From Pseudomonadota bacterium (GTDB lineage: Bacteria; Desulfobacterota; Desulfobulbia; Desulfobulbales; Desulfocapsaceae): DNA of 64,000 bases. The stretch is taken from assembly GCA_018821985.1 (NCBI GenBank), contig JAHJKP010000034.1, forward strand, positions 30,523-94,522, in the 5' to 3' direction. Both the position numbers and the translations under genes were made by a program. The notes below the pieces were generated by a model, which did no database searches, had not been told where the DNA came from, and saw only the letters and a list, made by a program, of their open reading frames with translations. How positions within the stretch are numbered: position 1 is the stretch's first letter; every line of letters starts with the position of its first letter. This document shows, one piece after another, positions 18,865 to 29,315 of this stretch.

Positions 18865-19317
18865 TCATCCACGCTTCTGGGCCAGTTGCTCCAGCTTTTG
18901 ACGGAGCTGTGGCTCGGGGGGAGCGCCCACCACCTGATCAAGCAGTTGGCCATTCTGAAAAAAGAGAAGAGTGGGCACGCCCCGGATCTGGTAATGGCCG
19001 GCCGTACCCGGATGAAGGGCGGTGTTCAGGGTGGCTATCTGGACCCGGCCCAGATATTCCCGGTTAAGCCGGTAAACCAGGGGTGCCAGGGCCTTGCAGG
19101 GGCCGCAGGTCGGGGAGTAGAAGTCAACCATTACCGGCAGGGTGGCACCCTTGACAAAATTTTGGAATTCATGATCCGTCAATTCGATGGGCTGGGCCTT
19201 GTCCCGGAGCTCCAAAGGAGTTCCGCACTTACCGCATTTTGGACGCAGATGCTGACGATCCGCCGGAATCCGGTTCTTGCCGGAGCAGGATGGACAGGTG
19301 ACGATAAAGGTATTCAT
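18865..19317 (-). CDS. trxC: Thioredoxin-2 (TrxC-type, zinc-binding N-terminus)
   Basis: This cytoplasmic disulfide reductase of 150 residues has a zinc-ribbon N-terminus with four cysteines (Cys8, Cys11, Cys28, Cys31). A thioredoxin fold follows, with the redox motif CGPC at residues 71-74 inside VDFYSPTCGPCKALAP. The cis-proline segment IRGVPTLLFF is present. This layout is that of thioredoxin 2, often linked to oxidative-stress defence. The Trp before CGPC in most thioredoxins is replaced by Thr. It is a single gene, 169 bases from the tex start side of the next unit. Confidence 0.9.
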   Translation of the reverse strand: MNTFIVTCPSCSGKNRIPADRQHLRPKCGKCGTPLELRDKAQPIELTDHEFQNFVKGATLPVMVDFYSPTCGPCKALAPLVYRLNREYLGRVQIATLNTALHPGTAGHYQIRGVPTLLFFQNGQLLDQVVGAPPEPQLRQKLEQLAQKRG

Positions 19318-19486
19318 GACTCTGTTCCTCTGGTAAAAGAATTTAGAAGGGCTGCAGATGGTGCAAGAAAAAATGGTTCCTTAGGCGATTCCTGTCAAGG
19401 GGGAAAGGTTGGGCAAAGTTCAGGAAACAGGCAGGCATGTAACTATTCCAATGGCTTGGAGAAAGGTGAATCCAATATAATAGGCA

Positions 19487-21610
19487 TCAAACATCGCGGA
19501 GCGAAAGGGCGATCCGTTTTCGTTGACGGTCAACCTCGAGCAGGCGCACCGTCACCTGTTGCCGCACTTGAATCACCTCAGCCGGGTCCTTGACAAAGCG
19601 GTCGGCCAGCTGACTGATGTGGATCAGGCCATCCTGATGCACCCCGATATCGACAAAGGCCCCGAATTTAGTCACGTTGGTGACGATCCCCGGCAGTCTC
19701 ATGCCTGGTTCCAGGTCATCGATGCTGTTGACTCCTGCGGCAAAGGCAAAGAGGGCAAAAGAGGCGCGGGGATCACGGCCGGGTTTGGCCAGTTCCGCCA
19801 TAATGTCGGCCAGGGTCGGCAATCCCACCGCATCCGTGACATAGTGGCTCACATCTATCTGTTTCCTGAATTCCTCCTGCTCCATCAGGTCGACAACGCG
19901 GCAGCCGCAATCCTTGGCCATCTGTTCAACAATAGCATATTGTTCCGGATGTACGGCGCTGCCATCCAGGGGATTTTTGGCCCCACGGATGCGCAGGAAA
20001 CCGGCACCTTGTTCAAAGGCCTTGGCCCCCAGGCGAGGGACCTTTAATAACTGGCGCCGGCTGCTGAACGGGCCATGTTCATCTCTAAAGGCAATAATGT
20101 TTTTGGCAAGGACTGGACCCAGCCCGGAGACAAAGGTGAGGAGCTCCATACTGGCGCTGTTTACCTCCACTCCCACGTTGTTGACGCAGCTTACGACCAC
20201 ATCCTCCAGACTTTTTTTCAGGGCCGACTGGTTGACGTCGTGCTGGTATTGGCCAACGCCGATGGCCTTGGGATCGAGTTTCACCAATTCGGCCAAAGGG
20301 TCCTGCAGTCGTCTGCCTATGGAGACCGCACCGCGTACTGTCAGGTCATGGTCGGGAAACTCGGCCCTTGCCGTCTCTGAGGCGGAGTAGATCGAGGCGC
20401 CGCTTTCATCGACCATGGTAATAAGCGGCTCATGGGGCAGGCTCAGTTCACGGACAAAGGTCTCTGTCTCGCGGCCTGCCGTGCCGTTGCCAATGGCGAT
20501 GGCCTCGATTTTAAATCTCTCACACAGCTCAATGACCAGCTGGCCGGCCTCTTGGCTCTTTTTCTCGGAGTGAATCGGATAGATGGTGGTAAAGTGGAGG
20601 AGCTTGCCCTGTCCGTCGAGGCAGACCAGCTTGGCACCGGTGCGAAAGCCGGGATCGAGGGCCAGGACTCTTTTCTGGCCCATGGGCGGCGCTAGCAGCA
20701 ACTGCCGCAGATTCTCGGCAAAGACCTGGATCGCTTCCCTGTCCGCCCGTTCCTTGAGGGTGGTGCGCAGTTCGTTTTCAAGGGACGGCGCCAGCAGCCG
20801 CTTGTAACCGTCATCAATAGCCAGCGTGATCTGACGGCCGGATTCATTGCTGCTCTTTACATAGTGCTGATGCAACAGGCCCAGGGCCGCATCCTCGGGG
20901 GGGCGCAGGGAAAGGGTCAGCACTTTTTCATTTTCGCCGCGCAGCATGGCCAGAAAACGATGTCCTGGTGTCTTTGTCGCTGCCTCCTGCCAGTCGAAAT
21001 AATCCCGGAATTTGCTGCCGGCTTCCTTGTTCTTCTTCACAACCGAGGAGATAATCAGGGCCTGATTGGTAAAGACACGGCGCAATCGGGCCCGGGTTGC
21101 AGGATCTTCACTGACCCATTCGGCCATGATATCCCTGGCCCCGGCCAGGGCCTCGTCTGTATTCTGCACCTCTTTGGCCGGATTAACAAAGTCTTGCGGC
21201 CGCAGCTCACGGCTCTCCTGGGAAAAGATGGCGCGGGCCAGGGTTTCGAGCCCCTTTTCCTTGGCAATACTGCTTCGGGTCCGCCGTTTGGGGCGATGGG
21301 GAAGGTAGAGATCTTCGAGCGCCGTCAGGTTGGTGGCGGCCCGGATCGCTGTGTTCAGCTCCTTGCTTAAAAGCTCTCGCTCGGCCAGTGAAGAGAGGAT
21401 GGCCTCCCGCCGCTTATCAAGCTCGGCCAATTGTGCCAGCCGATCACGAACGGCGGTAATCTGGGTTTCATCCAGTGAACCGGTGACCTCTTTCCGGTAG
21501 CGGGCAATAAAGGGGACAGTGGCCCCACCATCGAAAAGGGTTGCGGTGGCCGCCACCTGCTCAACACGGACATTCAGCTCCCGGGCAATAGTTTTTTGGT
21601 GCTGTTCCAT
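19487..21610 (-). CDS. tex: Tex transcription accessory RNA-binding protein
   Basis: This 707-residue cytoplasmic protein is of the Tex/YhgF family, implicated in transcription and nucleic-acid binding. The N-terminal helical region contains GATVPFIARYRKEVTGSLDE. A YqgF/RNase H-like domain follows (KRVLALDPGFRTGAKLVCLD), then tandem helix-hairpin-helix (GLGPVLAKNIIAFRDEHG) and a C-terminal S1 domain (GMRLPGIVTNVTKFGAFVDI with HQDGLIHISQLAD). Length is slightly short of the E. coli protein (773) but all domains are present. It is separated from rpoN by 196 bases and appears monocistronic. Confidence 0.94.
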   Translation of the reverse strand: MEQHQKTIARELNVRVEQVAATATLFDGGATVPFIARYRKEVTGSLDETQITAVRDRLAQLAELDKRREAILSSLAERELLSKELNTAIRAATNLTALEDLYLPHRPKRRTRSSIAKEKGLETLARAIFSQESRELRPQDFVNPAKEVQNTDEALAGARDIMAEWVSEDPATRARLRRVFTNQALIISSVVKKNKEAGSKFRDYFDWQEAATKTPGHRFLAMLRGENEKVLTLSLRPPEDAALGLLHQHYVKSSNESGRQITLAIDDGYKRLLAPSLENELRTTLKERADREAIQVFAENLRQLLLAPPMGQKRVLALDPGFRTGAKLVCLDGQGKLLHFTTIYPIHSEKKSQEAGQLVIELCERFKIEAIAIGNGTAGRETETFVRELSLPHEPLITMVDESGASIYSASETARAEFPDHDLTVRGAVSIGRRLQDPLAELVKLDPKAIGVGQYQHDVNQSALKKSLEDVVVSCVNNVGVEVNSASMELLTFVSGLGPVLAKNIIAFRDEHGPFSSRRQLLKVPRLGAKAFEQGAGFLRIRGAKNPLDGSAVHPEQYAIVEQMAKDCGCRVVDLMEQEEFRKQIDVSHYVTDAVGLPTLADIMAELAKPGRDPRASFALFAFAAGVNSIDDLEPGMRLPGIVTNVTKFGAFVDIGVHQDGLIHISQLADRFVKDPAEVIQVRQQVTVRLLEVDRQRKRIALSLRDV

Positions 21611-21806
21611 TGAAAACCTTTCTTGTTATAGCTACGTGACCGGAGAGATAGAAACTGCAGGGAGAATTATCGGTGATACTTGCACAGGGCTTCCATCCTG
21701 GTTTGGGCTTTTCTCCCATTGCCGGAAGCGGAAAGATGAAGGAGCTGAGTTCCATCGTCCCCTCATTGCCCTGAAGTTGCCAGTATCCGAAATGCGCGTT
21801 TGATAG

Positions 21807-23258
21807 TCAGCTTTTCCGGCGATGTTTCACCGGCAGGATTTTCATCTGTTCCCGGTATTTGGCCACAGTACGCCTGGCAATCTGGACATTGGTTTCGGCC
21901 AGTTTTTTGGACAGGGCATCATCGCTGAGCGGTTTGCGAGGATCTTCATCCCTGATCAATTGGCGGATCCGTTCGCGGATGGATTCAGCGGCCAGGGGGT
22001 CGGCACCTTCCCGGGGAATGGAGGTGGAGAAAAAATATTTCAGCTCATAGATACCCTGCGGGGTATGGACATACTTGTTGGAGGTGACCCGGCTGATTGT
22101 CGATTCGTGCATCTCAATGTCTTCGGCCACGTCCCGGAGAATGAGGGGTTTGAGCCGGGTGGGGCCATATTCAAAAAAATCATGTTGAAAACGGAGGATG
22201 CTCTCCATGGTCTTGACAATGGTGCGTTGTCGCTGGTGGAGGGATTTGAGAAACCATTCGGCATCCTTGAGCTTTTCCTTGAGGTAGGCGCGGGAAGTCT
22301 TCTCCATGTCACCACTGCTCTGGAGCAGCTCCTGGTAATGGGAGGAAAGCTTGAGATGGGGCAGGTCGTCGTCATTGAGCCGCACCACATACTCGCCGTC
22401 AATCTTCTTCACATAGATATCAGGGACGATATAATTAGTGCTTTCTTCGGCGTAGGGCAGGCCCGGGTAGGGAGAGAGTTCGGTGGTGATAAAGTGAATG
22501 GCCTTGACAACTTCAGGTTTCTTGCGTCCGGTTGCCCTGGCAATGGCTGCATGGTTGCCGGTCTGGAGATGGTTCAGATGGTGGAGTGCGATCTCGGCGG
22601 CCAGGGAATCTCCCATCCCCTTACGTTCAAGTTGGAGAAAGAGGGATTCGCTGACGTCTCGGGCGGCGATCCCAGGCGGATCAAGATCCTGAATGACCTC
22701 TAGGATGTATTCGGCCGTATCCTGATCGCAGCCTGTCTCCGCCATGATTTCCGGCAGGTCAACTTCCAGAAAGCCGTAACGGTTGAGATTGCCAACGATA
22801 AAAAGGGCAACGTCCCACCCTTCTGAATCAAGGTTGCTGTGGGCCAGCTGCCACTGGAGATAGGCGGAGAGTCCAGGTTTCTGCGAGATGAAGTCGAACT
22901 GACTGGGGGCGTCGGCCGCTGGCGTTTCGTGGGAAAAGGAGAAATTATCGTCAAAGGTGTTGGCGTAATCTTCCCAGTTGGTCTCGGGCATGGTGTCTGA
23001 CGCCCTGACTGGCTCGGTAAAATCTGTTTCCTGGCCGCTTCCCGGTGTTTCTTCGACTGCTGTCAAGCTCTGGGGGTTGGAGATCTCCTCCTGGATGCTG
23101 AAGTCTTCTTCGAGGGCCGGATTCTGTTCCAGTTCCGCTTGCAGGGCGTTGCTCAATTCCAGGCGGTTGAGCTGTAAGAGCTTGATCGCCTGGCGCAGCT
23201 GCTGGGTCATTACCAGCTTCTGGCTCAGTTTGAGCTGTTGTCTTAGTTCCAGGGCCAT
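21807..23258 (-). CDS. rpoN: RNA polymerase sigma-54 factor
   Basis: This alternative sigma factor recognises -24/-12 promoters and needs AAA+ activators. The 483-residue protein shows the glutamine-rich region I (LRQQLKLSQKLVMTQQLRQA), an acidic region II and the core-binding region. The C-terminal RpoN box ARRTVAKYRE lies at residues 461-470. It begins 5 bases after lptB ends, so lptA-lptB-rpoN form one operon, a common arrangement in proteobacteria. The hpf, ptsN and rapZ genes that often follow rpoN are absent; tex follows instead. Confidence 0.96.
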   Translation of the reverse strand: MALELRQQLKLSQKLVMTQQLRQAIKLLQLNRLELSNALQAELEQNPALEEDFSIQEEISNPQSLTAVEETPGSGQETDFTEPVRASDTMPETNWEDYANTFDDNFSFSHETPAADAPSQFDFISQKPGLSAYLQWQLAHSNLDSEGWDVALFIVGNLNRYGFLEVDLPEIMAETGCDQDTAEYILEVIQDLDPPGIAARDVSESLFLQLERKGMGDSLAAEIALHHLNHLQTGNHAAIARATGRKKPEVVKAIHFITTELSPYPGLPYAEESTNYIVPDIYVKKIDGEYVVRLNDDDLPHLKLSSHYQELLQSSGDMEKTSRAYLKEKLKDAEWFLKSLHQRQRTIVKTMESILRFQHDFFEYGPTRLKPLILRDVAEDIEMHESTISRVTSNKYVHTPQGIYELKYFFSTSIPREGADPLAAESIRERIRQLIRDEDPRKPLSDDALSKKLAETNVQIARRTVAKYREQMKILPVKHRRKS

Positions 23259-23263
23259 GGCGG

Positions 23264-23986
23264 TTACATGCTGAAGTTTTCGCCCAGGTACATCTTCCTG
23301 GCAACTTCACTGGCGATGATGTCGTCGGCCACACCGCTGGTGAGAATCTGCCCCGCGTTCATGATATAGGCAAAGTCGCAGACCTGGAGGGTTTCCCGGA
23401 CGTTGTGGTCAGAGATGAGGATGCCAAGTCCCTTATCCTTCAGCCCCATGATGATCTTCTGCAGATCGGCCACCGCCAGAGGATCAATACCGGCAAAGGG
23501 CTCATCCAGCAGAATAAAGTTGGGGCGGGTGGCAAGGGCGCGCATGATCTCCACCCGGCGCCGTTCGCCTCCTGAAAGGGCGTGGCCCTTGTTGTGGCGC
23601 AGGTACTCGATTTTCAGATCCGCCATCAGTTCATTGATCCGGTTATTAATCTCGTTTTTAGAGAGGCCGAGTGGTTCAAGGATGATGCGCACGTTCTCTT
23701 CAACGGTCAGCTTTTTAAAGACGGATGGTTCCTGGGCAAGATAGGAGATACCCTTCAGGGCCCGCTTGTGGATGGGGAGGGCGGTGATGTCCTCGCCATT
23801 GAGCAGTACCTGGCCGCTGTCCGGCCGGATGAAGCCGGCGATGGTGTAGAAGGATGTGGTCTTGCCGGCGCCGTTTGGGCCGAGCAGGCCGACCACGATG
23901 CCGGTATTTACCTGCAGGCTTACACCATCGACCACGGTGCGGCTGCGATAGCGTTTGACAATCTTTTTGGTTTCAAGCTGGGCCAT
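23264..23986 (-). CDS. lptB: LPS export ABC transporter ATP-binding protein
   Basis: This is the ATPase of the LptB2FGC complex that extracts lipopolysaccharide from the inner membrane. The 240-residue protein has a Walker A GPNGAGKT at residues 36-43, the ABC signature LSGGERRRVEIMRAL, a Walker B FILLDEPFAGIDP and the H-loop LISDHNVRE. The whole sequence is typical of LptB. It lies between lptA (21 bases upstream) and rpoN (5 bases downstream). The permease genes lptF/lptG and lptC are not in this window. Confidence 0.96.
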   Translation of the reverse strand: MAQLETKKIVKRYRSRTVVDGVSLQVNTGIVVGLLGPNGAGKTTSFYTIAGFIRPDSGQVLLNGEDITALPIHKRALKGISYLAQEPSVFKKLTVEENVRIILEPLGLSKNEINNRINELMADLKIEYLRHNKGHALSGGERRRVEIMRALATRPNFILLDEPFAGIDPLAVADLQKIIMGLKDKGLGILISDHNVRETLQVCDFAYIMNAGQILTSGVADDIIASEVARKMYLGENFSM

Positions 23987-24007
23987 GGGTGAATACCGGG
24001 TCGTGTG

Positions 24008-24532
24008 CTATTTAGGAATGATGGTGGCCTTGACCCGTCCGCCTTTTTTCCCAGAAGTGGCAGAGGCTTTGGAAGGGACGACCTCGGATCGGCCTTCGTC
24101 AATATAGTAGACAATAGTCTCGCCGGATACCTGATTTTTCCCCTGCCAGGCCTTGGCATTTCCTGTGAGAATGACCTTTCTTTCCTGGGCCAGATAATCC
24201 ATCTTATTTCCGGTGCCCAGCCAGTCTCCTCTGGTAATCTCCACGTTGCCCACACAGAGAAGCTTTTTGACCTCCTGTCCCTGACCCTTGCCCTTGGCGG
24301 CCTGACTGTAATAAACGGTCATTTCATTGGACCGGATCTTTACATCTGCCTGGGTGGCCAGCACGTTGCCGGAGAAGAGGACACTGTTTTTTTGTTCAAG
24401 AGAGACCATCCGGTCTGCCTCGATGTTGATGGGCGATTTATCGGCAGACCAGGCGGGAGCGGCCAGCACGAGCACGAGCAGGAACAGGGCGCGGGTGAAA
24501 AGATGAGGGTTGGCGAGGAGGGAAATGCGCAT
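24008..24532 (-). CDS. lptA: LPS transport periplasmic protein LptA
   Basis: This periplasmic bridge protein carries lipopolysaccharide toward the outer membrane. The 174-residue protein has a signal peptide (FTRALFLLVLVLAAPAWSA) and an OstA/LptA jellyroll beginning INIEADRMVSLEQKNSVLFSGNV. Repeating beta motifs follow (VGNVEITRGDWLGTGNKMDY, VILTGNAKAWQGKNQVSG). It heads the lptA-lptB-rpoN operon and is divergent from argB across 248 bases. No lptC or kdsC gene precedes it, unlike in many proteobacteria. Confidence 0.92.
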   Translation of the reverse strand: MRISLLANPHLFTRALFLLVLVLAAPAWSADKSPINIEADRMVSLEQKNSVLFSGNVLATQADVKIRSNEMTVYYSQAAKGKGQGQEVKKLLCVGNVEITRGDWLGTGNKMDYLAQERKVILTGNAKAWQGKNQVSGETIVYYIDEGRSEVVPSKASATSGKKGGRVKATIIPK

Positions 24533-24671
24533 GGAGAGACTCCTGTTCAGGTTGGAAGTAAAAAAAACACGCTGAAATTACAATGCAATTATTGAGCCTA
24601 TGATACTCGGAGCCGAATAAATTGTAAAGGTGCGGCTTGGTAAAAGGTTGTCGAGTCTGCAGAAAGAGTGC

Positions 24672-24700
24672 TTTACTTAGCGTGTGTAAGTCAGTACAAT
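24672..24700 (+). promoter_or_regulatory. Probable promoter of the arginine operon
   Basis: TTTACT at 24672-24677 (4 of 6 to the -35 consensus) and TACAAT at 24695-24700 (5 of 6 to the -10) are separated by 17 bases. They lie about 80 bases before argB, in the divergent region shared with lptA. Confidence 0.5.
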
Positions 24701-24780
24701 ATGAAGTAATATCTACCTATTTTCAACAAATCATCAGCGAATTATTCATGGCATTCCAATAGATAGAGGATGGACAATTA

Positions 24781-25674
24781 ATGAAAGAAGAAAGTATCGA
24801 ACGGGCCAAGGTGCTCATTGAGTCTTTACCCTATATGCAGACGTTTCGTCATAAGACGGTGGTGATCAAGTATGGCGGTCATGCCATGGTGGATGAGAAC
24901 CTGAAGAAACAGTTTGCCCTTGATGTGATTCTGATGAAGCATATCGGCATCAATCCGGTGATCGTGCATGGCGGCGGGCCGCAGATTAATCTTCTGCTGG
25001 ATCGTCTGCAGATCAAACCCAGTTATGTCCAGGGGATGCGGGTGACTGACGGCGAGACCATGGATGTGGTGGAGATGGTGCTGGTGGGCAAGGTCAACAA
25101 GGAGATTGTCGGCAATATCAATCATTGCGGCGGTCGGGCCGTTGGCCTGTCCGGACGGGATGGCGATCTGGTCTGCGCGGAAAAACTGCAGGTGAGTAAA
25201 AAAACGGATGCTGCGGCCATGGAAAATGCGCCTCCCGAGCTCATCGATCTGGGCCGGGTGGGCCGGGTGACCCGGATCAACGCCGAGATCCTCAGGACCC
25301 TTGAGCGTGAGGACTTTATTCCGGTGATTGCCCCGGTGGGTGTTGGTGCGGATGGTCAGGCCTTCAATATCAATGCCGATCTGGTGGCCGGGGCCATTGC
25401 GGCGGAATTGAAGGCGGCCAAACTGATCCTGCTCACCGACGTGGAGGGAGTCAAGGACCGGCAGGGAAAGTTGATCCATTCTCTGCTCAGGGCGGAGATA
25501 GAGACCCTGATTGACAAAGAGACGATTATTGGCGGCATGATCCCCAAGGTGCGTTGTTGTGGAGAGGCGTTGGCGGGGGGAGTCACCAAGGCCCATATCA
25601 TTGATGGCCGGGTTGAGCATGCTATTTTGTTGGAGATGTTTACCCGTGAGGGTGTCGGGACGGAGATTGTATGA
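24781..25674 (+). CDS. argB: Acetylglutamate kinase
   Basis: It phosphorylates N-acetyl-L-glutamate, the second step of arginine synthesis. The 297-residue amino-acid-kinase protein shows [30 protein letters not shown] and the C-terminal [18 protein letters not shown]. The N-terminal extension ([16 protein letters not shown]) is the kinked helix found in hexameric, arginine-inhibited enzymes, so feedback control by arginine is likely. It heads argB-argD-argF-argG-argH, and its stop codon overlaps the argD start by 4 bases. Confidence 0.96.
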   Translation: MKEESIERAKVLIESLPYMQTFRHKTVVIKYGGHAMVDENLKKQFALDVILMKHIGINPVIVHGGGPQINLLLDRLQIKPSYVQGMRVTDGETMDVVEMVLVGKVNKEIVGNINHCGGRAVGLSGRDGDLVCAEKLQVSKKTDAAAMENAPPELIDLGRVGRVTRINAEILRTLEREDFIPVIAPVGVGADGQAFNINADLVAGAIAAELKAAKLILLTDVEGVKDRQGKLIHSLLRAEIETLIDKETIIGGMIPKVRCCGEALAGGVTKAHIIDGRVEHAILLEMFTREGVGTEIV

Positions 25675-26873
25675 TGGGCAATACAAACAATGAAATAGCG
25701 GCAAGGAGCGATCAGGTGTTCATAGGAACCTATAGCCGGTATCCGGCGGCCATGGTCAAGGGGGCCGGCTGCCGGCTGACCGATGCGGAGGGCAAGGAGT
25801 ATCTGGACTTTCTGGCTGGTATTGCCGTCTGTGGCCTTGGCCATTGCCATCCGGCAGTGACTGCGGCCATCTGCCACCAGGCCGGCGAACTGGTGCATGT
25901 CTCCAACCTCTATTATACTGAACCACAGACAGAGCTTGCCGAGCTGCTGACGGCCCACTCCTTCGCTGATCGGGTCTTTTTGGCCAACAGCGGGGCTGAG
26001 GCCAATGAGGCGGCCATAAAGCTGGCTCGGATTTGGGGGGGAGGAGAGCGATACGGGATTATTTCACTCACGGGCTCTTTTCATGGCCGGACCTTGGCCA
26101 CGGTTGCCGCCACTGGTCAGGCCAAGTTTCAAAAGGGCTTTGAGCCCATGCCCGAGGGCTTTTCTCATGCTCCCTTTGGCAATCTGGTTGTGCTTGATGC
26201 CATGATCACCGATCAGACCTGTGCCATCCTCTGTGAGCCTCTGCAGGGAGAGGGCGGGGTGCGTCCCCTGGATCGTGAATACCTGCAGGGGCTGCGGGCT
26301 CTCTGCGATAAACATGAGCTGCTGCTGATCTTTGATGAGATCCAGACAGGGATGGGGCGTACTGGCACTCTCTTTGCCTATGAGCAGTTGGGGGTGGTGC
26401 CGGATATCATGACCTTGGCCAAGGCCCTTGGTAATGGCCTGCCCATTGGGGCGATGCTGACCCGAAAGGGAATAGCCGCTGCCTTTACTCCAGGTACTCA
26501 TGGTTCCACTTTTGGCGGGAATCCTGTGGCTTCGGCCGCGGCAGTTGCCACCATGAAGGTGATGCTTGCTGATGGTTTTCTGACCGAGGTGCGTGCAAAG
26601 GGGAACTACCTCCATGAACAGCTTCAAGTCCTGGCTGCCCGTTTTCCAACACTTGCCGCCGGAGCCCGAGGTCTTGGGCTGATCCAAGGTCTGGTGTTGA
26701 CCGAGGCCGGGGTGGAAAAGGGTGGGCTTATAGTGACTCGGATGTTTGAAAAGGGTTGTCTGATCAATTTTGCCGGTAACGTAGCCCTGCGCTTTCTGCC
26801 GCCGCTGATTGTCAGCCGGGAGGAGATTGACCAGATGATTCAGCTCTTGACGGAGGTTCTTGGGGAGATGTGA
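25671..26873 (+). CDS. argD: Acetylornithine aminotransferase
   Basis: This class III PLP-dependent transaminase converts N-acetylglutamate semialdehyde to N-acetylornithine. The 400-residue protein carries [31 protein letters not shown], the PLP-binding Asp in [15 protein letters not shown] and the Schiff-base Lys in [15 protein letters not shown]. The ATG at 25671 overlaps the argB stop. Some family members also act in lysine synthesis as DapC; the dap genes downstream make that dual role possible, but the sequence does not decide it. Confidence 0.95.
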   Translation: MMGNTNNEIAARSDQVFIGTYSRYPAAMVKGAGCRLTDAEGKEYLDFLAGIAVCGLGHCHPAVTAAICHQAGELVHVSNLYYTEPQTELAELLTAHSFADRVFLANSGAEANEAAIKLARIWGGGERYGIISLTGSFHGRTLATVAATGQAKFQKGFEPMPEGFSHAPFGNLVVLDAMITDQTCAILCEPLQGEGGVRPLDREYLQGLRALCDKHELLLIFDEIQTGMGRTGTLFAYEQLGVVPDIMTLAKALGNGLPIGAMLTRKGIAAAFTPGTHGSTFGGNPVASAAAVATMKVMLADGFLTEVRAKGNYLHEQLQVLAARFPTLAAGARGLGLIQGLVLTEAGVEKGGLIVTRMFEKGCLINFAGNVALRFLPPLIVSREEIDQMIQLLTEVLGEM

Positions 26874-27025
26874 GGCCTGAATTCCCTGAAAGTGGGAAAT
26901 TCTTTGCAAATCATCTTTTTTTTTTGTAGATATTGTCTTTTCCCCATACGAATAAGCATTGGGCTTGGGGGCAGAGTGAATTTGGCAGGAAACTCTTTTT
27001 CTGCCTGGTACAGAGACGGATCTCC

Positions 27026-27940
27026 ATGTTAAGGCATTTACGGTCATTAGAAGATTTTACCAAGGAAGAACTGGGCGCTTTCATTGAGCGGGCCCTGGAG
27101 TTGAAAAAAGAACGTCAGGCCGGACTGACGCATCAGCAGCTTGCCGGAAAGATCATAGGCCTGATCTTTGAAAAGCCCTCCACCAGGACCAGGGTCTCTT
27201 TTGAGTCTGCCATGTATGGTCTGGGCGGACAGGTGATCTTTCTTTCCGGACGTGATACCCAGCTTGCCCGCTCTGAACCCCTGAAAGACATGGCTCGAGT
27301 CATGGCCCGTTATGTGGATGGCGTGGTGGTGCGGACCTTCGGCCAGAATGTGGTGGAGGAGCTGGCTCGATATTCATCGGTGCCGGTGATCAATGCCCTT
27401 ACCGATCTGCATCATCCCTGCCAGATCCTCAGTGACATCATGACCGTGGTTGAGAAAAAAGGACCCATTGAGAAGCTGAAGATTGCCTGGGTGGGAGATG
27501 GTAATAATGTGGCCAATTCCTGGATTCAGGCCGCTGAGTTCTTTGGTTTTGAACTGATCCTGGCCTGTCCTGAGGGCTATGACCCTGATCCTGAGATCCT
27601 GCATAAGGGGCGCAGCAATGCTGCCAAACCCATTGTCCTGGTTCGCAGTCCGGAACAGGCCGTGGCCGAGGCCGATGTGATCAATGTGGATGTGTGGACC
27701 TCCATGGGGCAGGAAGGTGAAGAGAATGCGCGTCTGGCGGCCTTCGATGGCTTTCAGATCAATGACGCCTTGCTTGCCTGCGCCCCGGCCGATGCCATTG
27801 TCCTCCATTGTCTGCCTGCCCATCGTGGCGAGGAGATAACGGAAGAGGTCCTGGAGTCAGACCGTTGTGTGGCCTTTGACCAGGCGGAAAATAAGATGCA
27901 TATGCATAAGGCGATTCTTGAAAAACTGATCGGAGGATGA
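27026..27940 (+). CDS. argF: Ornithine carbamoyltransferase
   Basis: It makes citrulline from ornithine and carbamoyl phosphate. The ATG at 27026 gives 304 residues, the normal length; a longer frame upstream has no family similarity. The carbamoyl-phosphate site STRTR is at residues 52-56. Also visible are the HPCQ loop in [11 protein letters not shown], the ornithine-site DVWTSMGQE and the closing [12 protein letters not shown] 152-base gap separates it from argD, holding only a weak imperfect hairpin near 26879-26902. The stop overlaps an ATG of argG. Confidence 0.95.
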   Translation: MLRHLRSLEDFTKEELGAFIERALELKKERQAGLTHQQLAGKIIGLIFEKPSTRTRVSFESAMYGLGGQVIFLSGRDTQLARSEPLKDMARVMARYVDGVVVRTFGQNVVEELARYSSVPVINALTDLHHPCQILSDIMTVVEKKGPIEKLKIAWVGDGNNVANSWIQAAEFFGFELILACPEGYDPDPEILHKGRSNAAKPIVLVRSPEQAVAEADVINVDVWTSMGQEGEENARLAAFDGFQINDALLACAPADAIVLHCLPAHRGEEITEEVLESDRCVAFDQAENKMHMHKAILEKLIGG

Positions 27941-27942
27941 AG

Positions 27943-29142
27943 ATGGCGGATGTGAAGAAGATTGTGCTGGCATACTCCGGCGGGCTTGACACCTCGGTGA
28001 TATTGAAGTGGCTGTCCGAGGAGTATCAGTGTCCCATTGTGGCCTATGCCGCGGACGTGGGTCAGGAAGAGGACTGGGATGCGGTGCGGGCCAAAGGGCT
28101 GGCCACCGGCGCCGAAAAGGTCATTATCTCCGATCTGAAAAAAGAATTTGTGGAAGAGTATATCTTTCCCGCCTTTCGCTCCAATGCCATCTATGAGGGC
28201 TCCTACCTGTTGGGAACCTCCCTGGCCCGGCCGATCATTGCCAAAGAACAGGTGCGGATTGCCCATGCCGAGGGGGCGGATGCAGTCAGCCACGGCGCCA
28301 CCGGTAAGGGGAATGATCAGGTCCGTTTTGAACTGGCCTATCTGGGGATTGATCCCAGTCTGACCATCATTGCCCCCTGGCGGACCTGGGATCTCAATTC
28401 CCGGCAAAAGCTGGTTGAGTATGCCCAGGAACATAAGATTCCGGTGCCGGTGACCAAGGAAAAACCCTACAGCTCGGATGAGAATCTCCTCCATATCAGT
28501 TTTGAGGGTGGGATTCTGGAAAATCCCTGGAACGAGCCGGACGAGGCCATGTTCAAACTGACCGTCTCGCCGGAAAAGGCACCGGATGTGCCCACCTATC
28601 TGGAGATTGAGTTTGCGCACGGTGATCCGGTGGCCATCGACGGGGTGAAGATGGATCCCCTGCCCCTGTTCATGCGGCTCAACGCCCTTGGCGGGGCCAA
28701 TGGTATCGGTCGTCTGGATCTGGTGGAGAATCGGTTTGTGGGCATGAAGTCCCATGGCGTCTATGAGACTCCGGGCGGCACCATCCTGCGTGCGGCCCAC
28801 CGCGATCTGGAGACCATCACCATGGACAGGGAGGTGATGCGGATCAGGGATTCTCTGGTGGCACGCTATGCCGAGCTGATCTATAACGGCTTCTGGTTCT
28901 CGCCTGAGCGTGAACTGCTGCAGACCACCATGGATGCCACTCAGAAAACAGTGAACGGTACGGTGCGTCTCAAATTGTACAAAGGTAATTGTATCCCGGT
29001 TGGCCGCAAGTCTGATCAATCCTTGTATCAGGAAAGTTACGCCACCTTTGAGGAAGATCAGGTCTATGATCAGGCCGATGCCGGTGGGTTTATCCGTCTT
29101 AATGGTCTGCGCCTGCGTATTCAGGCCATGCAGAAAAAATAG
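27943..29142 (+). CDS. argG: Argininosuccinate synthase
   Basis: It joins citrulline and aspartate, with ATP, to form argininosuccinate. The 399-residue protein begins with the PP-loop AYSGGLDTS (residues 10-18) and contains [15 protein letters not shown] and the citrulline-site segment [16 protein letters not shown] prefer ATG 27943 because GGAGG lies 6 bases upstream; ATG 27937 overlaps the argF stop but sits directly on that ribosome site. It is followed by a strong inverted repeat before argH. Confidence 0.96.
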   Translation: MADVKKIVLAYSGGLDTSVILKWLSEEYQCPIVAYAADVGQEEDWDAVRAKGLATGAEKVIISDLKKEFVEEYIFPAFRSNAIYEGSYLLGTSLARPIIAKEQVRIAHAEGADAVSHGATGKGNDQVRFELAYLGIDPSLTIIAPWRTWDLNSRQKLVEYAQEHKIPVPVTKEKPYSSDENLLHISFEGGILENPWNEPDEAMFKLTVSPEKAPDVPTYLEIEFAHGDPVAIDGVKMDPLPLFMRLNALGGANGIGRLDLVENRFVGMKSHGVYETPGGTILRAAHRDLETITMDREVMRIRDSLVARYAELIYNGFWFSPERELLQTTMDATQKTVNGTVRLKLYKGNCIPVGRKSDQSLYQESYATFEEDQVYDQADAGGFIRLNGLRLRIQAMQKK

Positions 29143-29185
29143 CAGTGGTACTTTCTCAGCATAGCGATTGATGTCTATGACATCT

Positions 29186-29259
29186 TTTCCCGCGGAGGGG
29201 CTGAGACGCCGAGAAAGACAAAAAAGTTTTTCTCGGCGTCTCAGCCCCTCTTCGGGAAA
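29186..29259 (+). repeat. Long near-perfect inverted repeat between argG and argH
   Basis: A 22-base arm at 29195-29216 is exactly complementary to 29229-29250. After a 2x2 internal loop the pairing continues for 7 more bases (TTTCCCG at 29186-29192 with CGGGAAA at 29253-29259). The loop is 12 bases and A-rich. The RNA would form a very stable hairpin followed by ATCTTTTT. It could act as a terminator/attenuator reducing argH, as an RNA-stability element, or be a remnant of a small mobile repeat. Confidence 0.85.
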
Positions 29260-29315
29260 TCTTTTTAAAATCCGTGTGTGGCGATTCTCACAGAGTTTTT
29301 TATGGGCAATAAGGT

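Noticed and set aside
24730..24752. GAATTATTCATG as an ArgR operator before argB
   Set aside because: Only one half-site approximates the ARG box and the second half is missing; AT-rich leaders give such matches often.
26879..26902. Hairpin between argD and argF as a terminator
   Set aside because: The stem GAATTCCC/GGGAAATTC has a bulge and no T run directly after it, and argF belongs to the same pathway.
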